Shown here piece by piece: positions 1 to 4,809 of a stretch of DNA of 6,877 nt. How positions within the stretch are numbered: the stretch's first letter is position 1; each line of letters begins with the position of its first letter. Source of the stretch: Methanoregula sp. (lineage in GTDB: Archaea; Halobacteriota; Methanomicrobia; Methanomicrobiales; Methanospirillaceae); NCBI GenBank assembly GCA_003157895.1, contig PMKW01000100.1:1-6877 (forward strand). Reading direction: 5' to 3'. The translations under genes were made by a program, and so were the position numbers. Under the pieces are notes generated by a model. It saw only the letters and a program-made list of their open reading frames with translations. It did not search any database and was not told where the DNA came from.

Positions 1-233
1 CGCCACATCACGCACTTGATGACCGCCGCGGTGCTGCCCCCGCCTTTTTCCGAGAGCGAGAAGTAGCGGTGGCCCCGGCTGTGATGCTTGTAATTGGTCA
101 CCTCGCCCCGGACCCGGATATCCTGCAGCCTGACATCGTCAAGAAGGTCCCCGATAATTGCCGAAAGCTCTGAGACAAGAAGCGGGGCAGTTTTTCCGCT
201 CCGGGATTCTTCCGGGGTACTGAACCAGTCCAT
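1..233 (-). CDS. xseA: Exodeoxyribonuclease VII large subunit, N-terminal part (truncated by window edge)
   Basis: Reading leftwards from an ATG at 233, the frame stays open for 77 codons to the window edge. The translation contains VSELSAIIGDLLDD, then DIRVRGEVTNYKHHSRGHRY, FSLSEK and AAVIKCVMW. This is the pattern of the N-terminal OB-fold of XseA, which in the family reads roughly as VSELN, a VRGEISN-type strand, GHxYFSLKD and an IRCVMF-type strand. In the characterised bacterial enzyme the OB-fold binds single-stranded DNA, and the catalytic part lies further C-terminal, outside this window. The family degrades ssDNA together with a small subunit, XseB, which is not visible here. The first 18 or so residues precede the conserved block, so the true start could be slightly downstream, but ATG 233 is the only ATG in the frame before the conserved block. 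No SD is seen before it, which suits leaderless initiation. XseA is bacterial-type and patchy in archaea. Confidence 0.88.
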   Translation of the reverse strand, partial: MDWFSTPEESRSGKTAPLLVSELSAIIGDLLDDVRLQDIRVRGEVTNYKHHSRGHRYFSLSEKGGGSTAAVIKCVMW

Positions 234-275
234 CAACAGTTATTAGGACAAAACCGCATATCAAATAGTACTGTT
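234..275. promoter_or_regulatory. Divergent intergenic region with a start-flanking inverted repeat
   Basis: This 42-nt A/T-rich gap separates the divergent xseA and TIM-barrel genes. AACAGT at 235-240 and ACTGTT at 270-275 are perfect inverted repeats, so each start codon is immediately preceded, in its own direction, by ACTGTT (one extra G before the xseA ATG). ATATCAAATA at 258-267 is centred about 29 nt upstream of the xseA ATG, a fitting position for a TATA box of a leaderless transcript. TTATTAGG at 240-247 is a weaker candidate for the rightward gene. Neither start has an SD. Promoter assignment is inference from spacing alone. Confidence 0.35.
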
Positions 276-1097
276 ATGGTCTCATTCGGCGTATCCAGTA
301 TGTTCTTCCACGAGTATACAACCCCCGAGATCTTCAGTTTTGTCTCCCGGGCCGGTCTTGACGGGATCGAATACTGGCTGGAGACGCCGCACTTCTGGCT
401 CAGGGACCTGCCCGTCCAGGAGGTAATATCCTGCAAAAAGAATCATCCGGAGATCTCCACCCTGACCGTGCATACCCCGATCCTGGACCTGAACCCCTGC
501 TCGATCAACCCTGACGTGGCGCATATCTCGGTTCAGTATGCGGTCCGTTCGGTGGCAATAGCGGAACACCTGGGGGCCCATACTCTCACGGTTCACCCGG
601 GCCGGCGTACCGCAAAACGCCCCCCGGGCGAAGCTGATTATATCCGGTTCAAGCAGTACGTCGCCGCCCTCCGTGAAGCTTCAACGCGCAATTCCCTGAA
701 GATCTGCATGGAGAATATGGAACCCCTGGTCAATTCGCTTCTCTGTACGCCGGAGCGCGTCCGCCAGCTGCTGGACGATGAACCGTGGCTTTTCTTTACG
801 CTCGATACCTCTCATGCGCTGGCAAAATCCGATGAGGAACCCTTCCGGTATATCGAGCTCTGCCATGATCGGCTGGCAAACGTGCATATCAGCCGGAAGG
901 AAGGAAAGACCCTGCACTACCCGCTTGACAGAACCGCGCTGATGGCAGAGGTCATGCATGCCCTGAAAGATGTCGGGTATAACGGGTCCCTGATGCTCGA
1001 GATCGATGATCTGAATTTCCCGCATCCCCTTTCCACGGAAGAGAAGATCGCCATTCTCTCCCGCGATCGGGTATTCATGCACGAGTGCATGGGATGA
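276..1097 (+). CDS. Sugar phosphate isomerase/epimerase-like TIM-barrel protein (AP endonuclease family 2 fold)
   Basis: This 273-residue protein fits the xylose-isomerase-like TIM barrel superfamily that includes endonuclease IV and sugar phosphate isomerases/epimerases. Candidate metal and active-site residues fall in the expected order at barrel strand ends: H66 in TVHTP, H107 in TVHPG, E146 in CMENM, D177 and H180 in LDTSHA, H204 in NVHIS and E242 in MLEIDD. The set is complete, so the protein is probably an active divalent-metal enzyme. No signal peptide or membrane segment is seen, so it is likely cytosolic. Length is normal for the family. The substrate cannot be read from sequence: isomerase, epimerase and AP-endonuclease activities are all possible, and divergence from the DNA enzyme gene xseA is only a weak hint. 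ATG 276 was chosen because the conserved VSFGVSSMFF strand starts directly after it. There is no SD. Confidence 0.8.
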   Translation: MVSFGVSSMFFHEYTTPEIFSFVSRAGLDGIEYWLETPHFWLRDLPVQEVISCKKNHPEISTLTVHTPILDLNPCSINPDVAHISVQYAVRSVAIAEHLGAHTLTVHPGRRTAKRPPGEADYIRFKQYVAALREASTRNSLKICMENMEPLVNSLLCTPERVRQLLDDEPWLFFTLDTSHALAKSDEEPFRYIELCHDRLANVHISRKEGKTLHYPLDRTALMAEVMHALKDVGYNGSLMLEIDDLNFPHPLSTEEKIAILSRDRVFMHECMG

Positions 1098-1124
1098 GCG
1101 CTGGATTTATTAAATCTGTTTCCG

Positions 1125-1133
1125 AATATATGG
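1125..1133 (+). promoter_or_regulatory. Candidate TATA box (BoxA) for the CNNM-purN transcript
   Basis: AATATATGG at 1125-1133 resembles the methanogen BoxA and lies in the 86-nt gap between two co-directional genes. A start site 25-27 nt downstream of its centre would be near 1155, giving a leader of about 29 nt before the ATG at 1184. An alternative A/T-rich element, TTTATTAAAT at 1106-1115, would give a longer leader. No transcript data are available, so this is inferred. Confidence 0.45.
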
Positions 1134-1156
1134 TACACTTTCAGCCGAAGTCAGAT

Positions 1157-1184
1157 GCGTGCACCAGCACGTTGTGAAACACAA
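1157..1184 (+). promoter_or_regulatory. Two abutting hairpins in the leader of the CNNM gene
   Basis: Positions 1158-1162 (CGTGC) pair with 1167-1171 (GCACG) around the loop ACCA, with a possible extra G-U pair at 1157/1172. Directly next, 1172-1176 (TTGTG) pair with 1180-1184 (CACAA) around the loop AAA, which takes the A of the start codon into the stem. There is no SD before the ATG. If transcription starts near 1155, these two small hairpins fill almost the whole leader. Folding was done by eye, the second stem is weak, and a regulatory role is inference. Confidence 0.35.
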
Positions 1185-2488
1185 TGATAGAAAACGCTCT
1201 TGAAATCTTTCTTTTTATAATCTGTGTCCTTTTGTCTGCATTTTTCTCGAGTTCCGAGGTTGCCCTCATCTCGATGACCCGTGCAAAGGTAAGGACGCTC
1301 GACAACGAGAACCGGGCAGGATCGCATGCCCTCGTGGCACTGAAAGAATCGCCCGAGCACCTCCTGACAACCATCCTGATCGGGAATACCGTTGTCAATA
1401 TCGCAGCAGCTTCCATCGCAACCGCGATTGCCATCCAGCAGTTCGGAAATGTCGGCATCGGGATTGCAACCGGTTTTGTGACCATCATTCTTCTCATCTT
1501 CGGGGAGATTGGCCCCAAGATCTATGCCACCCGGGCATCGGACACCTTCGCCCTGACCGTCGCCCCGGTGATCCTGTTCCTCTCAAAAATATTTACGCCG
1601 GCTATCTGGCTCGTGGAACGGGTGAGCCCGAAGCTCGGCATTGGAAAGGATACCGCTGAACAGACCGTGACGGAGGACGAAATCAAGGAATGGATTGACG
1701 TTGGCAAGGAGGACGGCACCATCGAGCAGGACGAGCAGGACATGCTCTACTCGGTGCTGGAATTCGGCGACACTACAGCCCGGGAAATCATGACCCCCCG
1801 GGTCAACGTGATCCTGATGGATGAGGCGATCTCGTTTGAGGAAGCGATACGGATCTTCAACGAGACCGGCTTCTCCCGCATACCGGTATACCACGACCAG
1901 ATAGACAACATTACCGGCATCCTGAATGTCAAGGACGTTTTCTCCGCCATGGTCTCGCACCGGAAGGATTCCACCATAAAGGAGATCATGTACGACCCCA
2001 TGTTCGTTCCCGAGACCAAGAAGATCGACGACCTCTTAAAGGAACTCCGGGTCCACCGGGTCCAGATGGCGATTGTTATTGACGAGTACAGCAGTTTTGT
2101 CGGCATCGTCACGGTTGAAGACATTTTAGAAGAACTGGTCGGGGACATCCTCGATGAGTTCGACAAGGAGGAGCCCGGCGTCCAGGAGCTCGCCCCCGGC
2201 GTTCATGTCGTGGACGCCCAGACGTGGGTGGAAGATATCAACGAGTCCATGAACCTTGGGCTCCCGACCGATGAGTCGTACGAGACCATCGGGGGGCTTG
2301 TTATCGACCGGCTCGGCCACATCCCGCAGCACCCGGGCGAGAAGGTGGAGATCGACAACGGCCGGGTGACCCTTGTGGTCATGCAGATGCATGGCCGGCG
2401 TATTGTCAAGGTAAAGATCGTCAACCATGCTGCCCACGGGAACGGCTGGAAGTCGGCCGACGACAGCGCATCACCGGAGAAAAAATGA
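1184..2488 (+). CDS. CNNM/CorC-type membrane protein: DUF21 domain, CBS pair, CorC_HlyC domain
   Basis: The 434-residue protein has the full domain order of the CNNM/CorC (formerly haemolysin C-like) family. An N-terminal DUF21 membrane domain has hydrophobic segments at about 5-28, 61-83, 92-113 and 121-143. It carries the conserved FSSSEVAL (21-28), GNTVVN (67-72) and FGEIGPK (106-112) motifs. An acidic linker (160-187) leads to two CBS motifs at about 202-253 and 266-316, ending in FVGIVTVEDILEELVGDI. A CorC_HlyC domain follows at about 331-412, then a short hydrophilic tail. Family members are linked to Mg2+/Co2+ efflux or homeostasis, with the CBS pair binding adenine nucleotides. A Mg2+ role here is inferred from the family. 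Length is normal and no motif is missing. The TGA stop overlaps the purN start by 4 nt, so the two are very likely cotranscribed. Confidence 0.9.
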   Translation: MIENALEIFLFIICVLLSAFFSSSEVALISMTRAKVRTLDNENRAGSHALVALKESPEHLLTTILIGNTVVNIAAASIATAIAIQQFGNVGIGIATGFVTIILLIFGEIGPKIYATRASDTFALTVAPVILFLSKIFTPAIWLVERVSPKLGIGKDTAEQTVTEDEIKEWIDVGKEDGTIEQDEQDMLYSVLEFGDTTAREIMTPRVNVILMDEAISFEEAIRIFNETGFSRIPVYHDQIDNITGILNVKDVFSAMVSHRKDSTIKEIMYDPMFVPETKKIDDLLKELRVHRVQMAIVIDEYSSFVGIVTVEDILEELVGDILDEFDKEEPGVQELAPGVHVVDAQTWVEDINESMNLGLPTDESYETIGGLVIDRLGHIPQHPGEKVEIDNGRVTLVVMQMHGRRIVKVKIVNHAAHGNGWKSADDSASPEKK

Positions 2489-3090
2489 CAAAACGCATTG
2501 CCGTACTTGCCTCTGGACGGGGTTCAAATTTCCAGGCGGTCATTGAAGCCATTGCAGCAGGCCGGATCCTGGCTGTGTGTGTTGCCCTCATCACCGACAA
2601 CCCGAATGCTTATGCCATAGAACGGGCTGAGAAAGCGGGTGTTCCGGTTCTTGTCCTCGATTATACTTTATTTCCTTCCAAAGGGGCATACGAGCATGCA
2701 CTCTTCGTCGCAATGCAGCAGCAGAAGGCCGATCTCTTCGTGCTCGCCGGATACATGCGTATCCTCGGCACAGCAATCGTGCAGGCATTCCCGCAAAAGA
2801 TCGTCAATATCCACCCCGCCCTGCTTCCGAGTTTTACCGGTCTCCATGCCCAGCAGCAAGCGTTGCAGTATGGGGTCAGGGTGGCCGGGTGCACGGTCCA
2901 TTTCGTAGATGAGAACCTTGACTGCGGCCCCATCATCCTCCAGAAATGCGTACCCGTTCTGAAGGATGATGATGAGGACTCGCTCGCCGAGCGGATCCTC
3001 ATCGAGGAGCACAAGTGTTATCCGGAAGCAATCCGACTCTTCTGCGAGGACCGGCTGAAAATTACCGGCAGGAATGTGCGGATCCGCTGA
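2485..3090 (+). CDS. purN: Phosphoribosylglycinamide formyltransferase (GAR transformylase)
   Basis: PurN transfers a formyl group from 10-formyltetrahydrofolate (or the archaeal pterin equivalent) to glycinamide ribonucleotide, the third step of de novo purine synthesis, in the cytosol. The 201-residue protein has the phosphate-binding loop ASGRGSNF (9-16) and the catalytic segment IVNIHPALLPSFTG (106-119) with N108 and H110. It also has VDENLDCGPIILQ (141-153) with D146, so the catalytic Asn-His-Asp triad is intact. Length matches single-domain PurN. ATG 2485 overlaps the preceding TGA as ATGA. GGAGA at 2476-2480, 4 nt before the start, is a good SD, so translation is probably coupled. Some archaea use the formate-dependent enzyme PurT instead, so finding PurN implies a folate-type formyl donor. 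Coupling to a cation-transport-like gene is unusual; the link may be chance. Confidence 0.93.
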   Translation: MTKRIAVLASGRGSNFQAVIEAIAAGRILAVCVALITDNPNAYAIERAEKAGVPVLVLDYTLFPSKGAYEHALFVAMQQQKADLFVLAGYMRILGTAIVQAFPQKIVNIHPALLPSFTGLHAQQQALQYGVRVAGCTVHFVDENLDCGPIILQKCVPVLKDDDEDSLAERILIEEHKCYPEAIRLFCEDRLKITGRNVRIR

Positions 3091-3137
3091 CAATTCGTTC
3101 TCAGGTAATGCGTCCAGAGACTCCTCCTCACCGCGAC

Positions 3138-3145
3138 TTTTTTAG
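3138..3145 (+). promoter_or_regulatory. T-rich tract between purN and rnp4: terminator or weak TATA element
   Basis: Six consecutive T residues (3138-3143) follow a G/C-rich stretch in the 100-nt gap after purN. Archaeal termination favours T tracts, so it could end the CNNM-purN transcript. TTTTTTAG could equally serve as a poor TATA element, placing a start near 3167-3170, about 22 nt before the ATG at 3191. A small CCGG-ATG-CCGG hairpin (3170-3180) lies between it and the start. The two roles cannot be separated from sequence. Confidence 0.3.
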
Positions 3146-3190
3146 ATGAGACGCCCATAGTATGCACAACCGGATGCCGGCAGGTCCCGC

Positions 3191-3517
3191 ATGAAGGAGC
3201 GATCGAAAAACCCGTTAACCAAGGCGATTGCAAGGGAACGGATTGAAGTACTGTTCTCACAGGCGCAGGAAGCATTCCATGAGCACCCGGAACGCAGCAA
3301 CCGGTACGTGGCGCTCGCACGCAGGATTTCCATGCGCCAGCGGGTCCGTATCGATCGCGAGTTCCGCCGCCAGTACTGTCACCACTGTTATGCATTCCTC
3401 GTGCCGGGACAGAACATGCGCGTGCGGGTGCACCGTGGCAACGTGGTAGTGACCTGCGGGATATGCAATAAGAAGATGAGATACCGGGTGGTAAGACCTC
3501 ATGTCCGAAACGACTGA
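3191..3517 (+). CDS. rnp4: RNase P protein component 4 (Rpp21/Rpr2 family)
   Basis: This 108-residue basic protein matches archaeal Rpp21 (RNP4), one of the protein cofactors of RNase P, which removes the 5' leader from pre-tRNA. In archaea it works paired with Rpp29. The N-terminal half (about 1-55) is a helical, Arg/Lys-rich region (IARERIEVLFSQAQEAF; RRISMRQRVRIDREFRR). The C-terminal half is a zinc ribbon with C63 and C66 (CHHC) and C89 and C92 (CGIC), so all four zinc ligands are present. Length is normal for the family. ATG 3191 is chosen because upstream ATGs at 3162 and 3174 are out of frame. AGGT at 3182-3185 is a weak SD. The 3' end overlaps yhbY by 17 nt, which suggests coupled expression of two RNA-binding proteins. 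Confidence 0.9.
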   Translation: MKERSKNPLTKAIARERIEVLFSQAQEAFHEHPERSNRYVALARRISMRQRVRIDREFRRQYCHHCYAFLVPGQNMRVRVHRGNVVVTCGICNKKMRYRVVRPHVRND

Positions 3518-3824
3518 CCGATCAATGCAGGACCTCAAGCCGACCGTCTGGATCGGTAAGCAGGGCTGTACAGAGACAATGATCGAAGAGATCATCTCAC
3601 AACTCAAGAAACGCAGGCTGATCAAGGTTAAATGGCTGCAGAACACCGATGTCGACCCTGAGGCTGTTGCCTTCAAGGCAAAGGCAAACCTTGTGGAAGT
3701 CCGGGGCAGGACCATGGTACTTGAAGCGAAGGGGAAGTGTGTTTTTGTGACTCCCGCAAAGAAACCGGTAACCAGGACAGCACGGGAAACCGGGAAGATG
3801 AAACGGACGGGGAAACGGGATTAA
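3501..3824 (+). CDS. YhbY / CRM-domain RNA-binding protein
   Basis: This 107-residue protein is a single CRM (CRS1-YhbY) domain. It shows the conserved order KPTVWIGKQGCTE (13-25), where GKQG (19-22) is the RNA-binding GxxG loop, then the helix ETMIEEIISQLKKRRLIKVKW and the strand VEVRGRTMVLE (66-76). Bacterial YhbY associates with pre-50S particles, and plant CRM proteins act in intron splicing, so a role in rRNA or tRNA maturation is inferred. After about residue 85 comes a basic, probably disordered tail rich in Lys, Arg and Thr. The start is uncertain: ATG 3501 lies inside rnp4 and has no clear SD. An in-frame ATG at 3525 just after the rnp4 stop would remove eight non-conserved residues and could be the real start. 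Confidence 0.85.
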   Translation: MSETTDRSMQDLKPTVWIGKQGCTETMIEEIISQLKKRRLIKVKWLQNTDVDPEAVAFKAKANLVEVRGRTMVLEAKGKCVFVTPAKKPVTRTARETGKMKRTGKRD

Positions 3825-3850
3825 CCGATTACCCTGATCGGTATGTTATT
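3824..3850 (+). terminator. Hairpin directly after yhbY, possible terminator
   Basis: ACCGAT at 3824-3829 pairs perfectly with ATCGGT at 3837-3842 around a 7-nt loop, beginning on the last base of the yhbY stop codon. A short T-rich stretch (ATGTTATT) follows. The position suggests a 3' end or mRNA stabiliser for the rnp4-yhbY transcript. Archaeal termination does not need a hairpin and the T run is interrupted, so the call is tentative. Confidence 0.35.
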
Positions 3851-4039
3851 CTGATAGGGGCTGATGTTCCCGTACTCCCCGTTTTGATTGATGCTGCCGC
3901 CTCGAAGAATATGAGGGTTCTTCTCGAATCAGTCCTCGCTGATGCGACGACTGATTCCCCATTGGGTCTCCCCGGTGGCAGTTCAGTAATGTGCAAAACT
4001 CACGCAGTGTATTATAGTAAAAGTCCCGCCCGGCCGTGA

Positions 4040-4120
4040 TTCGGAGAGGCCATGAGGCATGGAGCCCTCATAAGAACTATCATTCAGGGAAATTATTTTC
4101 CCTCTCCGTCGACCTTTTCG
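4040..4120 (+). ncRNA. Candidate structured RNA upstream of the S19e promoter
   Basis: An 8-bp stem can form between CGGAGAGG (4042-4049) and CCTCTCCG (4101-4108). Inside it, ATGAGG (4052-4057) pairs with CCTCAT (4066-4071), and AGGGAAA (4086-4092) pairs with TTTCCCT (4097-4103). The last stem shares 4101-4103 with the closing stem, so either it is shortened or the two stems are alternatives. CCATG (4050-4054) with CATGG (4058-4062) is another competing hairpin. TATTATAG at 4010-4017 lies the right distance upstream for a start near 4040, and a T4 run (4114-4117) lies after the fold. All pairing was found by eye; no covariation or expression evidence exists. It could instead be a long leader or an operator region. 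Confidence 0.3.
4086..4103. repeat. Perfect 7-bp inverted repeat upstream of the S19e TATA box
   Basis: AGGGAAA and TTTCCCT flank the loop TTAT. The centre is about 37 nt upstream of the centre of the S19e TATA box. As DNA it could be an operator; as RNA it is one arm of the candidate structure at 4042-4108. The repeat itself is certain, its role is not. Confidence 0.6.
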
Positions 4121-4125
4121 CCTGT

Positions 4126-4137
4126 GGAAATATATAA
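4126..4137 (+). promoter_or_regulatory. Archaeal promoter (BRE/TATA) of the S19e ribosomal operon
   Basis: AAATATATAA at 4128-4137 is a close match to the methanogen BoxA and is the best TATA box in the window. The preceding purines (GG, 4126-4127) fit a BRE. A start 25-27 nt downstream of the box centre would fall near 4158, giving a leader of about 38 nt before ATG 4196. It drives the translation operon that runs off the right edge. Confidence 0.7.
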
Positions 4138-4162
4138 GAACCCTCCTCACCAATAAGTTAAG

Positions 4163-4190
4163 ACTGTTATTTCATTATCAACAGTGAGGT
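4163..4190 (+). promoter_or_regulatory. S19e leader: inverted repeat abutting the Shine-Dalgarno
   Basis: ACTGTT (4163-4168) and AACAGT (4180-4185) are perfect inverted repeats around an 11-nt A/T-rich loop. They end exactly where the SD GAGGT (4186-4190) begins, 5 nt before ATG 4196. A hairpin here could influence ribosome access in a ribosomal-protein leader. The 6-bp stem is A/T-rich and weak, so regulation is speculative; the SD itself is well supported. Confidence 0.4.
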
Positions 4191-4195
4191 ATTAG

Positions 4196-4798
4196 ATGAC
4201 AACAGTATACGATGTCCCCCCGGACCACATCATCAGGAGGGCCGCCGAGGAGCTCAAGAAGCGGAAGGAGATCGTTCCGCCGGCCTGGGCTGCCTTTGCA
4301 AAGACAGGTGTCCACAAAGAGATGCCTCCTGAAGACCCCGACTGGTGGTTCACCCGGGCAGCAGCAGTATTGAGACGCGTCTATGTCGACGGCCCGCTTG
4401 GCGTTGAACGGATGCGGAGTTTCTACGGCGGTAACAAGAACCGCGGATCCCGGCCAAACGCGTTCCGCAAGGGCAGCGGCTCGATCCTCCGTAAGTCCCT
4501 CCAGCAGCTCGAGGCAGCCGGCCTTATCCTCCATGACAAGACCGGGCGCAGGATTTCCCCCGAAGGCATGAAGTTTTTGGACAACCTCTCGCAGGAAGTC
4601 TCAAAGAACCCGCCGGCACCGGTACCCAAGCGCCTAAAACCCGTTGTCGAGGAGCCCAAGAAGGCTGAAGGCAAGAAGGGCAAAGCAAAGGGAGAGAAGG
4701 CAGCAGCTGCGGAAGGTGCCGAGGGCGCAAAGGCCGAGAAGAAACCGGCAAAGAAGTCCGAAGGCAAGAAAGCAGATAAAGCAGAAGCACCCCAGTGA
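4196..4798 (+). CDS. rps19e: 30S ribosomal protein S19e with long basic C-terminal extension
   Basis: Residues 1-136 are a full S19e, a small-subunit protein shared by archaea and eukaryotes and needed in eukaryotes for 40S maturation. Recognisable stretches are TTVYDVPPDHIIRRAAEEL (2-20), DPDWWFTRAAAVLRRVY (47-63), the GPLGVERMRSFYGGNKNRG loop (66-84), LRKSLQQLEAAGLI (98-111) and GRRISPEGMKFLDNL (117-131). From about 137 to 200 the sequence changes to a low-complexity Pro/Lys/Ala/Glu/Gly tail with repeated KKAEGKKGKAKGEK-like units, resembling a histone H1-type tail and probably disordered. Usual archaeal S19e is about 145-150 residues, so the tail adds about 50. The reading frame is intact with no sign of frameshift. 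ATG 4196 has a good SD (GAGGT). It opens the operon and is followed by the PDCD5 gene. Confidence 0.95.
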   Translation: MTTVYDVPPDHIIRRAAEELKKRKEIVPPAWAAFAKTGVHKEMPPEDPDWWFTRAAAVLRRVYVDGPLGVERMRSFYGGNKNRGSRPNAFRKGSGSILRKSLQQLEAAGLILHDKTGRRISPEGMKFLDNLSQEVSKNPPAPVPKRLKPVVEEPKKAEGKKGKAKGEKAAAAEGAEGAKAEKKPAKKSEGKKADKAEAPQ

Positions 4799-4809
4799 GG
4801 TGTACCGTG
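4797..4809 (+). promoter_or_regulatory. Shine-Dalgarno over the S19e stop codon that fixes the GTG start of the PDCD5 gene
   Basis: GAGGTG at 4797-4802 overlaps the S19e TGA (4796-4798) and lies 4 nt before GTG 4807. This favours GTG 4807 over the earlier in-frame GTG at 4795, which would add MRCT and lies upstream of this SD. The arrangement implies that ribosomes ending S19e reinitiate at the next gene. Confidence 0.75.

Larger units (their letters stand above)
3825..4195 (+). other. 371-nt intergenic region without a convincing gene
   Basis: No reading frame here looks like a recognisable protein. One frame is open from within yhbY to the stop at 4038-4040, with an ATG at 3912, but it has no SD and no family resemblance. 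Contents in order: the hairpin after yhbY; a cluster of five CTGAT and two TTGAT pentamers at 3834-3955; a TATA-like TATTATAG at 4010-4017; a compact set of inverted repeats at 4042-4108; and the S19e promoter and leader from 4126. I found no tRNA-like T-loop or recognisable SRP or RNase P RNA motif. Confidence 0.6.

Noticed and set aside
681..1082. 133-codon frame antisense to the TIM-barrel gene
   Set aside because: The sense frame has a complete set of family motifs. The antisense frame is explained by biased third codon positions.
1583..2166. Long antisense frames across the CNNM gene
   Set aside because: They mirror a gene with full domain structure and show no motifs, start signals or family resemblance of their own.
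2668..3093. 141-codon antisense frame over purN
   Set aside because: purN has its catalytic triad intact on the plus strand; the antisense translation is unlike any known protein.
3737..4039. Open frame running from inside yhbY through the intergenic region
   Set aside because: It overlaps the conserved yhbY frame, its internal ATG at 3912 has no SD, and the product resembles no family I know. An open stretch of about 70 codons beyond yhbY is not rare by chance at this G+C.
3825..4195. Known stable RNA (tRNA, SRP RNA, RNase P RNA) in the large gap
   Set aside because: No T-loop, CCA-type acceptor, SRP helix 8 or RNase P core motif could be found on reading the strand.
4795..4806. GTG 4795 as the start of the PDCD5 gene
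   Set aside because: It overlaps the S19e stop and lies upstream of the SD GAGGTG (4797-4802), which is correctly spaced for GTG 4807; homologues begin at MGDDEL-like residues.
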